Origin: a virus
Strand: one strand, 5' to 3'
Virus record (IMG/VR): IMGVR_UViG_3300037493_001565
Location: 1-28,344 of that record
Length of the DNA stretch: 28,344 bases
Positions 22,224 through 28,344 of the stretch are shown here, in pieces (the first letter of the stretch is position 1; each line of letters starts with the position of its first letter). A program made the position numbers and the translations under genes. The notes beneath the pieces are model-generated. The model did not search any database, had not been told where the DNA came from, and worked only from the letters and a program-made list of their open reading frames with translations.

Positions 22224-24329
22224 TCATACCGCAAACCGCCCATTTTCAATCGAACTGACCACCGCCTCGTCCACCCGCAAATAGTGATCTCGCTGCCCCA
22301 CGGGTTTCTCCAACATCACCCGCACCAGTGACCCGTCGTTGACCAGAGCCAGCATCGCACGCTCTTTACGGTCACGCCCGCCACGCAGCCCGCCCTCGTT
22401 AGCGGTCAGCTTTGAGTAATACGAGGTGGCCCGCCCACCGTCACGCCGCACCAGCTCAATCAGGTCTTCGCAGAGTTTGTTGTAGTCGTCGTTCTCGCGG
22501 GCGTCTTTGTTGTCCTCTTTGAACTGGGCCCGCTCGCCACTCTTAAGAGGCCGTGCAACGGAGTGCGAGAAGTGCACCTCACCCATGGTACCCAGGACGT
22601 TAGGATGCCGCTCTGAGTGGCTCACGAGGTCAAAAGTCAGCTCGGGCCAGCGGGTCGGAAAGCGCACCTTGGTCGCCTTGAGCACGCGTGGTGAGTCAGG
22701 ATGTTCACCGTCTTTGAAGACCGTATACACCCCGTGCGCGTCCCCCGTCCACGCTGAGGCACCCCGTGGGCTCAGACCGTCAGACTCAGCCGAGCCCATG
22801 GCCTTGGCGGTGTGGGCTACTATCAGCAGCGGGAACTCCCCAAAGGACTGCTTTATGAGCGCCATGGCCCTGCCCACCTCAGCGTTGTCGTTCTCGTTCT
22901 CGAGTTCAAGCACCGCGTTGGCTGTGTCTAGCACTACCACGGGCTTGGCCTTGAACACCCCGCCACACGCCATCGCGTTGTCCACCGTCCACTCGGCATA
23001 CTCACCGGCTACCTGCGCCACGACTGCGGGGTCGAGCCGGTGAGCGGGGATAACCCGCACGCGCTGTTCAAAGTCAGCTGAGTTCATTCCGGTAAAGCCC
23101 CACTGTGCCAGGCTGTATATGACCCGCTGAACCTGCACCACGGACTCGGTGATGATGATGACGTTGCGGCGCACGGCGGGCTTCATGGGGTGGTCATGGG
23201 GGCAGAGATGCGCAGCGACCAGGGCCATGGGTATGACCAAGGTGGTCTTGCCCACCCCCGGCGCACCGGCTATAACGTTCACCCCCGTTGACATGAAGTC
23301 ATCGTACAGGAACTCAAACAGCGTCACGGTGCTGGCCCCTGAACCCTTAGTGCGGCTGAGGGCTAAGGGGTGGACGGCTTCCGGTGTGCTCACCAACGGC
23401 ACCTGTGGTATGCCTTGACGCCACGCCCGTGATGAGTCGCGCTCGTCAGCCATGCGGAAGATGCTCAGGTAAGTGCTGTTGCCCGGCTCGTCTAGGTCAT
23501 GCGCCCACTTGTACTCAAACGCCTCCAGGGTGTGGCCGGGCCGAGTGCTGCGTGTAGACCACTCACGGGCTATCTCGTAAGCCTGCCCCTCATCGCTCAG
23601 GCGACGTAGAGCTTGCAGCACTGCGTACCATGTGTTGTAGTCCTCCTCAGGGGACACCACCTTGAGTGCGGCCTTCAAATCCTCGTAGACCTGAGGGGCT
23701 ACCACTATAGAGCCTGAGGACTTGCTGATAGCGTACTTGGATTCCTCCGAGTGGCCCCCTAACACTCCCGGTGCAAAGGTCGGAATGTGGCCCTCGGTCG
23801 GGTTCTTGCCGTCCTGCCACTTGTACACCCCGGAAGGCCCACTCGAGGGCTCCACCAATATATAGCCCTTGTACTTTATGTCCAAGCCCTCGCCCAGCGT
23901 ACCGGGGTAAGCCAGACCCGGTTGGGCTTTGAACACCCGGTGCTCGCCCCCGCCTTGAGTGTTGGCCGTAACTGAGCTGTACAACACCCCGAGGCGTGCC
24001 TCTAGCTGGGTTAGAGTATCATGTCCACCGTTGCGGGGGTCAATGTCTAGCACCACCAACCCGGACTTCTCACAGGCCACCGCAATACCTGCTTGGGGGT
24101 GGGCTGTCCATATTTTGCGAATGACCGCAGGGTCTTTAGTGGCGCTGGTTAGGCCGTAACCGTCAAGGGGCTTTTTGTCCTTGCGGACGGGGAGCACGAA
24201 CCAACCTAACTCGGCATACCGTAGGGCAAAGTCAAGGGGCGTGTCGGTTATCTCCGGATGCTCCTCAACGTGGTCAGCTGTGACTAGCGAGAGCCGTATC
24301 TGTGATGTGTCAAATCCGAACTTAGCCAT
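22224..24329 (-). CDS. Primase-polymerase/helicase fusion (PrimPol + PriCT + RecA-like ATPase)
   Basis: The 701-residue product starts at ATG 24327-24329; a GTG two codons earlier is also possible. Residues about 31-180 are a bifunctional primase-polymerase domain, with D95/D97 in VVLDIDPRN and H130 in GGEHRVFK. Residues about 224-293 look like PriCT (YNTWYAVLQALRRLSDEGQA ... FEYKW). Residues about 340-560 are a RecA/RepA-like ATPase: Walker A GAPGVGKT (355-362), Walker B VVVLD (464-468) and the VAHTAK sensor (504-509). The C-terminus may be a winged-helix-like region. It would prime and unwind the phage genome. It is followed by the repeat cluster, which could be its origin. Confidence 0.87.
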   Translation of the reverse strand: MAKFGFDTSQIRLSLVTADHVEEHPEITDTPLDFALRYAELGWFVLPVRKDKKPLDGYGLTSATKDPAVIRKIWTAHPQAGIAVACEKSGLVVLDIDPRNGGHDTLTQLEARLGVLYSSVTANTQGGGEHRVFKAQPGLAYPGTLGEGLDIKYKGYILVEPSSGPSGVYKWQDGKNPTEGHIPTFAPGVLGGHSEESKYAISKSSGSIVVAPQVYEDLKAALKVVSPEEDYNTWYAVLQALRRLSDEGQAYEIAREWSTRSTRPGHTLEAFEYKWAHDLDEPGNSTYLSIFRMADERDSSRAWRQGIPQVPLVSTPEAVHPLALSRTKGSGASTVTLFEFLYDDFMSTGVNVIAGAPGVGKTTLVIPMALVAAHLCPHDHPMKPAVRRNVIIITESVVQVQRVIYSLAQWGFTGMNSADFEQRVRVIPAHRLDPAVVAQVAGEYAEWTVDNAMACGGVFKAKPVVVLDTANAVLELENENDNAEVGRAMALIKQSFGEFPLLIVAHTAKAMGSAESDGLSPRGASAWTGDAHGVYTVFKDGEHPDSPRVLKATKVRFPTRWPELTFDLVSHSERHPNVLGTMGEVHFSHSVARPLKSGERAQFKEDNKDARENDDYNKLCEDLIELVRRDGGRATSYYSKLTANEGGLRGGRDRKERAMLALVNDGSLVRVMLEKPVGQRDHYLRVDEAVVSSIENGRFAV

Positions 24330-24331
24330 GC

Positions 24332-24640
24332 TCACTCTTCCCCAGTGTCTTCATCAGTCGACTTGTCCTGATAAGGTCGCACCGGGAACAGCGCACACGT
24401 CAGCACCGCGCAGGTCTTTATCTCCTCGCGCTGATAACCACAGCATTGAAGGCACTTAACCCTGATGGCGGTGGAGCGTGTAATCTGGCCAAGCAATGCG
24501 CGCTGGGTGGCGAGTTTGTGTTTCTCGGGTACGCTTTGGTCAATGTAGAGTTGAATCTTCTTCTGCTCTACAGTGGTAGTAATGCGGGCTTCCTTGATGC
24601 GAGGAGCGCGTGTGGGGGCGGGTGAGTTATCAGTTGTCAT
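24332..24640 (-). CDS. Small Cys-rich zinc-finger-type protein
   Basis: A 102-residue protein. A polar N-terminal half is followed by IRVKCLQCCGYQREEIKTCA and VLTCALFPVRPYQDK. The spacing CxxC ... C ... C with a final RPY is a pattern seen in small phage proteins beside replication genes, probably one zinc site. Function is not established; DNA binding or regulation is plausible. Its stop overlaps the possible GTG start of the primase-helicase (GTGA) and lies 2 nt from the ATG I prefer. The leader contains ATATAACCCGAGAAACTT, a looser relative of the leader motif at 27237-27258. Confidence 0.7.
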   Translation of the reverse strand: MTTDNSPAPTRAPRIKEARITTTVEQKKIQLYIDQSVPEKHKLATQRALLGQITRSTAIRVKCLQCCGYQREEIKTCAVLTCALFPVRPYQDKSTDEDTGEE

Positions 24641-24682
24641 AAGTTTCTCGGGTTATATTGAGAGGGGTAAAGTATAGCTGGC

Positions 24683-26239
24683 TCAGAATTGTTCGGCAAT
24701 CACGTTCCAGTACTTACCGCTCTTTTTTACAGTCACGGTTTGGGGCTTTTTGGAGTTCTTAATTGACCAAGACATCTTGCTCGCCGGGCACGGTAGCGTT
24801 ACCGCGAGGCCTCGGCTTGAGATGAACGAAAGGGCTTCTTCGTACCTCAAACCGACCGGCACACCGTCAGTGGTGAGTATTCGACTGCCGTTAACTCTAG
24901 CATTCTCGGGGGTGGTGCATACGTAGTTCACCAGTAACATCGGGCGCAAGGGGTTGCGCCGGTTGGGTATAGCCGCCGCTGAAACTTCATACACCTGAAC
25001 GGTCATCTCAGCGCCATCAGCGGCCTGCTCCCCGGTCATGGGGTCAATGGGTATTAGGGAAGTCACCCCCGGTAACACCCGGCGTGGGGCTTTGGGTTTA
25101 GGGGTATCAGCTACCAAAGTGTCTAGCACCTCACCGTTACGTTCACGCACGTAAGTCTCAAGCATGTCTACCCCGCCCAGCCGCTGCAGGTTACCCACAT
25201 AGTCCAGCAGTAGGCAGTTCTTTTTGTCTTTGTGGATACGGGTACCGCGCCCTTGAATCTGAACCCACAGCGATGATGAGACCGTAGGTCGCAGGCACAC
25301 TATGCAGTCCAGCGCGGGGAAGTCAAACCCCGTGGTCATAGTGTCAACCGAACACAACACGCGCAACACGCCGCTCTTGAAGTCAGCGAGCATGTCGGAG
25401 CGATCATCACGGTGCGTGTTTCCGCTCAGTATGTCGGTAGTCCAACCCGTCACCCGCGCTATGACCGCCGCTGCGCGCATCGCTGACACCACGTTAGGGC
25501 AGTACACTGCGAGGTGTTTGCGGTTAGCAGCCATTGTGAGTAGTGAGCGGGCTACGGTTTCAAGCCACTCATTAGTCTCAAGAGCTCCGGTTTCATCATT
25601 GCTGAAGTCACTGCTACCGGGTGTGACGTCCTCAAGGTTCAGCTGCACTTCAGTCTCAACACCTACTAAGGGGCTGAGCCAGCCATCGGCTACCGCCTGA
25701 GGTACGGTGTATTTGAAGCACCGCTCATCAAACCAGAAGTTCCGACCTAAGCCATATATCAAACCGTCGTCCATGCGCCACGGGGTGGCGGTCATGGCCA
25801 CACGTGACGCTTCTGGGAACTTGTTGAATATGTCCCCGTACATTCCGGTTTCGCCGTGGCGGTGTGATACCCGGTGTGCTTCATCTACTATGATGATGTC
25901 AGGGGTTTTCAATTCGCCTCGTAGCGCCGGGCCTATTACCGATTGAATAGTTCCGAACATAACTGGCGACTCATAGTCGTTCTGCTGTAGCCCCGCGCAG
26001 ATTATGCCCGCACGGGTGTCGGTGTATTGGTAGTAGGTCTCGGAGTTCTGTTTGACGAGTTCCTGCGAGTGGGTGAGAACCCAGACCCGTCGGTTGTTAT
26101 GAGCGGCCACCCTGGCGAGTTCCGCTATGATGAGCGACTTGCCGGTGCCGGTAGCTAGTTGGGCCGCAGGGTGATGCCCCCCGGCTATTGAGTTCGTTAT
26201 AGCAGCGACCGCCGCCACCTGATGAGGTCTAAGTTGCAT
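24683..26239 (-). CDS. Superfamily 2 DEAH-box helicase
   Basis: A 518-residue protein with a full SF2 motif set: a Q-like start (LRPHQ), Walker A ATGTGKS (residues 29-35), DEAH (119-122), TATP (150-153) and motif VI QGRGTR (329-334). DNA or RNA unwinding or translocation is expected; layout resembles RadD/YejH-type helicases used by phages for replication, recombination or repair. The last ~120 residues are not conserved helicase sequence and may bind nucleic acid. It is the first gene of the leftward arm, with the leader CTAACTTAATAACTGGA just upstream of its ATG (26237-26239). Confidence 0.88.
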   Translation of the reverse strand: MQLRPHQVAAVAAITNSIAGGHHPAAQLATGTGKSLIIAELARVAAHNNRRVWVLTHSQELVKQNSETYYQYTDTRAGIICAGLQQNDYESPVMFGTIQSVIGPALRGELKTPDIIIVDEAHRVSHRHGETGMYGDIFNKFPEASRVAMTATPWRMDDGLIYGLGRNFWFDERCFKYTVPQAVADGWLSPLVGVETEVQLNLEDVTPGSSDFSNDETGALETNEWLETVARSLLTMAANRKHLAVYCPNVVSAMRAAAVIARVTGWTTDILSGNTHRDDRSDMLADFKSGVLRVLCSVDTMTTGFDFPALDCIVCLRPTVSSSLWVQIQGRGTRIHKDKKNCLLLDYVGNLQRLGGVDMLETYVRERNGEVLDTLVADTPKPKAPRRVLPGVTSLIPIDPMTGEQAADGAEMTVQVYEVSAAAIPNRRNPLRPMLLVNYVCTTPENARVNGSRILTTDGVPVGLRYEEALSFISSRGLAVTLPCPASKMSWSIKNSKKPQTVTVKKSGKYWNVIAEQF

Positions 26240-26262
26240 GAGCTTTCCAGTTATTAAGTTAG
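26240..26262 (-). promoter_or_regulatory. Leader element of the helicase gene (copy 1)
   Basis: On the minus strand this reads CTAACTTAATAACTGGA followed by AAGCTC and then the ATG. It is identical over 17 bases to the element before the rightward gene. The GGAAAG part can serve as ribosome site; the upstream 14 bases are more than a ribosome site needs, so a transcription-start or translation-enhancer role is likely. Confidence 0.65.
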
Positions 26263-26306
26263 TTTACAGACCCCTTCATTTTGCCTCATTCTTGAGCCCG
26301 TTGTGC

Positions 26307-26353
26307 GATTGTATTTTCCAATCGGTAGCAAGAATCGATTCAAAAATACAATC
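26307..26353. other. AT-rich hairpin/cruciform in the divergent region
   Basis: GATTGTATTTT (26307-26317) and AAAATACAATC (26343-26353) are perfect inverted arms. Inside them AATCG (26320-26324) and CGATT (26336-26340) also pair, leaving a 2x2 internal loop and an 11-nt apex. The total is 16 base pairs. It lies near the middle of the divergent spacer and could be an operator for a dimeric regulator or an early origin structure. Confidence 0.6.
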
Positions 26354-26433
26354 ACTGATTTTTACGAAAAACGCAGAAACAGCAAATTCCGTGAGGCATA
26401 ATTCAGTCATTGGCGAAATCAAACGCTAATACC

Positions 26434-26457
26434 CTAACTTAATAACTGGAGTAACTC
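26434..26457 (+). promoter_or_regulatory. Leader element of the zinc-ribbon gene (copy 2)
   Basis: CTAACTTAATAACTGGA (26434-26450), then GTAACTC and ATG at 26458. It is the mirror arm of the copy at 26246-26262, making a perfect 17-bp inverted repeat with centres about 188 bp apart. GGAG inside it is the ribosome site. Confidence 0.65.
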
Positions 26458-27213
26458 ATGACCACATCTTTCAACACCCGCGCTGCCACCATGTCTCAAC
26501 TCTTGACCTTCTTCAACGCCAACACCGGCGGTGCACAAGTCAAGAAGTTTGCTGATCGCCCTACCGCTGAAAAGCGTGTTCAGAAGTTGGTTGATGAGAT
26601 GGCGGCTGAAGAGTTTGAACCTGCCGAAGTTGCATTCTTTGCAGCGCAACGCGCTGTTGAATTAGCTCACCCTGACAACATCGCAGCCGCAGAGCGTGAA
26701 ATAGCAACTCGCCAAGCTGAAGGCGAAGACATGAGCGACGCTACTATTGACCCGGTAACCAGCGCTATCGTCAACCACTCAGCTGCCAACACTCGCATCG
26801 CTGCCATGTTAGCTGCTGAGGTTTCAGGTGACGCATGCCCCAATTGCGGCGCTACTCAAGACATCACCTCGGGCCGTGTCATCAATCGCTTCGGTCATCA
26901 GGTGCTGGTTGACGAGGGATTGTTCACATGCCACAGCTGCTCACACGAGTGGGGCGCAGCTGACAAAGCTCCTAAGGCTGCTGCCGCTTACCGCACCGTG
27001 CGTAACAACATGGTCACCTCGCTGAAACTTGATCGCCGCATCGTGCACACCGACACCGGAAGCATCTACGCCAACGCTTGCCAAGTGTGGAAAGCGGGCC
27101 TGGTGAGCGCATCGCAAGGTGATCGTCTTTCCTCAGTGTTGTACACCGCTGCTAAGAACAACGACCGCGTGGTTACCGTAGTCAACGGACACACATTCCG
27201 CTTGTTTGCTTGA
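26458..27213 (+). CDS. Zinc-ribbon protein, first gene of the rightward arm
   Basis: This 251-residue protein has three parts. The N-terminal ~40 residues (MSQLLTFFNANTGGAQVKKF then ADRPTAEKRV) resemble a small helical module seen in phage early proteins. A helical Ala/Glu-rich middle follows. A four-Cys zinc ribbon comes next: C127/C130 (CPNCG) and C158/C161 (FTCHSCSHEW). The C-terminal 80 residues have YRTVRNNMVTSLKLDRRIVH and end VNGHTFRLFA. A nucleic-acid-binding or regulatory early protein fits, but no named family is recognised. GGAG lies 7 nt before ATG 26458. Codon use looks strongly biased towards C/T-ending codons, consistent with high expression. Confidence 0.75.
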   Translation: MTTSFNTRAATMSQLLTFFNANTGGAQVKKFADRPTAEKRVQKLVDEMAAEEFEPAEVAFFAAQRAVELAHPDNIAAAEREIATRQAEGEDMSDATIDPVTSAIVNHSAANTRIAAMLAAEVSGDACPNCGATQDITSGRVINRFGHQVLVDEGLFTCHSCSHEWGAADKAPKAAAAYRTVRNNMVTSLKLDRRIVHTDTGSIYANACQVWKAGLVSASQGDRLSSVLYTAAKNNDRVVTVVNGHTFRLFA

Positions 27214-27218
27214 GCGCC

Positions 27219-27234
27219 GGGGGCTACGGCCCCC
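27219..27234 (+). terminator. GC hairpin with UACG tetraloop after the zinc-ribbon gene
   Basis: GGGGGC (27219-27224), loop TACG, GCCCCC (27229-27234), beginning 5 nt after the stop codon. The cUACGg loop belongs to the very stable UNCG class. No T-run follows, so it may stop transcription poorly and act instead as a 3'-end protector of the mRNA, with the leader of the next gene right behind. Confidence 0.5.
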
Positions 27235-27236
27235 AA

Positions 27237-27258
27237 CTAACTTTATAACTGGAAAACT
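27237..27258 (+). promoter_or_regulatory. Leader element of the 30-residue gene (copy 3)
   Basis: CTAACTTTATAACTGGA (27237-27253), then AAACT and ATG at 27259. It differs by one base from the two copies in the divergent region. Its presence in an internal gene gap, right after a GC hairpin, supports a real functional element rather than chance. Confidence 0.65.
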
Positions 27259-27351
27259 ATGAAACACCGCCTAATTAATCTGTCTTTCGCGATAGTCTAC
27301 GTTGCTTCTGTCGTTGTTATTTACTTTGACCTGTTTGTCTGGAGACCGTGA
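27259..27351 (+). CDS. 30-residue membrane peptide
   Basis: ATG 27259-27261 follows the leader motif. The product, MKHRLINLSFAIVYVASVVV then IYFDLFVWRP, has a basic N-terminus and one hydrophobic span of about 20 residues, so an inner-membrane peptide with a cytoplasmic N-terminus is likely. Its TGA overlaps the ATG of the PLP enzyme gene (TGATG), and GGAG inside its last codons serves as that gene's ribosome site. It could act as a translational leader or a small host-membrane effector. Confidence 0.6.
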   Translation: MKHRLINLSFAIVYVASVVVIYFDLFVWRP

Positions 27352-28322
27352 TGTCTAACTCTATTTTCCCCACCCTGGCTATCAACCGAGAAGTCTCACA
27401 CTGGGAAGATCACCTCGCTGACCTGACCCCGTTCGAGAACCACAACGGGCTCTGGTTCAAACGCGAAGATTACTTCGCCCCCTTGGGTTACAGCGGGCCT
27501 AACGGCTCTAAGATGCGCCAGCTCATCTGGTACATGAACAAGTTCCGCACCGGCAAGACTCACGTGCTCACCGGCGCGAGCATCCAGTCACCTCAGCTGA
27601 GCATGTCCGCTATCGTCGGTGCGCATTACGGTTTGCCCTCACGGCAGGTCGTTTACAGCAAGCCTGAGAGCATCATGCGGCATATTAACCCCCAAGTAGC
27701 CGCCGGGTTCGGCACCACGTTTGAGTATGCCTCCGGGCCGTACAACCCTATCCTGCAGCGCAAGGTAGCTGAGTTGAAACGTGATGACTCGCTGGTCGTG
27801 GAGTACGGCATCACAGTTGACCACAAGAAGTATGATGCCGAGGTGGTGCGTAAGTTCCACGAGGTCGGTGCTCATCAGGTCAGCAACCTGCCTGACTCGG
27901 TGACCCGGTTGATAACCCCTGCGGGCTCATGTAACTCGCTGACCTCAATCATGTTGGGTTTGAGTCGCAACCCCAACAACGTGCAGGAGCTGTTCACCAT
28001 CGGCATCGGGCCGGACAAGCGCCCCTGGATGCTAGAGCGTTTGGCGCTCATGGGGGTTGACGTGAAGAAACTGCCGTTTGAGTGGAAACACTACAGCCTG
28101 CACGACACCGGCTACTCAAAGTACAGCGACCACTTCAACGGTGAGAGCTATGACGGCATTGACTTTCATCCTACCTACGAGGGTAAGATGTGGCGTTGGC
28201 TCAATAGCGGAGTTACGGGCGACCCCTTGCCTAAAAATGATTCAACTGCATTCTGGATAGTGGGTTCCGCGCCTAAGCTCTCTGTGGTACAACCTTTCTT
28301 TACAACTAAGGGGGTAGCATGA
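27351..28322 (+). CDS. Fold-type II PLP-dependent enzyme (ACC deaminase/cysteine desulfhydrase-like)
   Basis: A 323-residue protein starting ATG 27351-27353. LWFKREDYFAPLGYSGPNGS then KMRQL (residues 34-58) matches the ACC deaminase/D-cysteine desulfhydrase pattern, in which the Lys of GNKxRKL binds PLP; here K54 in NGSKMRQ is the candidate. GASIQSPQLSMSAIVGAHYG (75-94) corresponds to the family's Q-S-N-H segment, with PQ in place of NH. PAGSCNSLTSIMLGL (190-204) fits the phosphate-binding loop. The substrate may be an amino acid or a modified nucleotide precursor; the altered active-site segment argues against plain ACC deamination. The fold call is good, the reaction unknown. Confidence 0.72.
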   Translation: MSNSIFPTLAINREVSHWEDHLADLTPFENHNGLWFKREDYFAPLGYSGPNGSKMRQLIWYMNKFRTGKTHVLTGASIQSPQLSMSAIVGAHYGLPSRQVVYSKPESIMRHINPQVAAGFGTTFEYASGPYNPILQRKVAELKRDDSLVVEYGITVDHKKYDAEVVRKFHEVGAHQVSNLPDSVTRLITPAGSCNSLTSIMLGLSRNPNNVQELFTIGIGPDKRPWMLERLALMGVDVKKLPFEWKHYSLHDTGYSKYSDHFNGESYDGIDFHPTYEGKMWRWLNSGVTGDPLPKNDSTAFWIVGSAPKLSVVQPFFTTKGVA

Positions 28323-28344
28323 AAACATATTGCTGCTATTGCGG
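28319..28344 (+). CDS. Start of a Cys-rich protein (cut by window edge)
   Basis: The ATG at 28319-28321 overlaps the PLP enzyme stop as ATGA. Only MKTYCCYCG-like sequence is visible: three Cys within eight residues, suggesting a zinc knuckle. Everything else lies beyond the window. Confidence 0.5.

Larger units (their letters stand above)
26240..26457. promoter_or_regulatory. Divergent control region between the two gene arms
   Basis: These 218 bp separate the first leftward gene (helicase) from the first rightward gene (zinc-ribbon protein). The region is AT-rich and non-coding. It has mirrored elements: 17-bp leaders at both ends (26246-26262 and 26434-26450); TGAGGCA with a similar 3' flank facing each way (26282-26288 complement, 26392-26398); and a central hairpin (26307-26353). 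GAGCCCGTT at 26294-26302 matches the core of the distant CCCGTTA cluster. No convincing sigma-70 -35 was found. It must hold at least two promoters, whose exact positions I cannot fix. Confidence 0.7.

Noticed and set aside
1-28344. tRNA genes, integrase, IS elements, lysis cassette
   Set aside because: None was recognised by eye in any frame or strand; endolysin and holin probably lie outside the window. Short or divergent tRNAs would need a dedicated search.

Overview
The window is part of a tailed double-stranded DNA bacteriophage genome (Caudoviricetes). Evidence: large and small terminase, portal, scaffold, a Mu gpT-sized major capsid protein, a head-tail adaptor, tail fibre-type proteins, and a primase-helicase with an SF2 helicase. 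No integrase, repressor, tRNA, IS element, CRISPR array or rRNA was recognised. Many virion proteins carry short motifs that I associate with uncultured aquatic phages, so a freshwater or marine phage of a Gram-negative host is my inference. The host cannot be named from the sequence. An adaptor of the P22 gp4 type suggests podovirus-like morphology, also inference.

Layout. Everything from 26239 down to 1 lies on the minus strand and reads leftwards. In order of transcription it holds: SF2 helicase; a small Cys-rich protein; a PrimPol-helicase; a 294-bp non-coding region packed with CCCGTTA repeats (21930-22223); a GIY-YIG endonuclease; TerS; three tiny ATGA-coupled genes; TerL; a 1181-residue multidomain protein with a PcfJ-like segment; portal; two tiny genes; a GroES-like co-chaperonin; scaffold; a hypothetical protein; a putative capsid accessory protein; major capsid; three small proteins; the head-tail adaptor with an inserted discoidin-like domain; a zinc-ribbon-like protein; an 871-residue fibre protein; a ferritin-like small protein; two small putative virion proteins; two seven-repeat RCC1 propeller proteins; and a sulfotransferase cut by the left edge. 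From 26458 rightwards the genes are on the plus strand: a zinc-ribbon protein, a 30-residue membrane peptide, a fold-type II PLP enzyme, and the start of a Cys-rich protein cut by the right edge.

The two arms diverge from a 218-bp control region (26240-26457). It holds a perfect 17-bp inverted repeat whose arms are identical leaders just upstream of both start codons, plus a long AT-rich hairpin. The same leader recurs with one mismatch before the 30-residue gene. Genes are tightly packed, with many 4-nt (ATGA or GTGA) or TGATG overlaps, so translational coupling is probably common.

The parts most worth following up are: the CCCGTTA repeat cluster (possible origin or operator); the shared leader element; the PcfJ-containing protein with its repeated [FY]AxGGxV linkers and internal Tat-like motif; the phage PLP enzyme; and the twin RCC1 propellers followed by a sulfotransferase.
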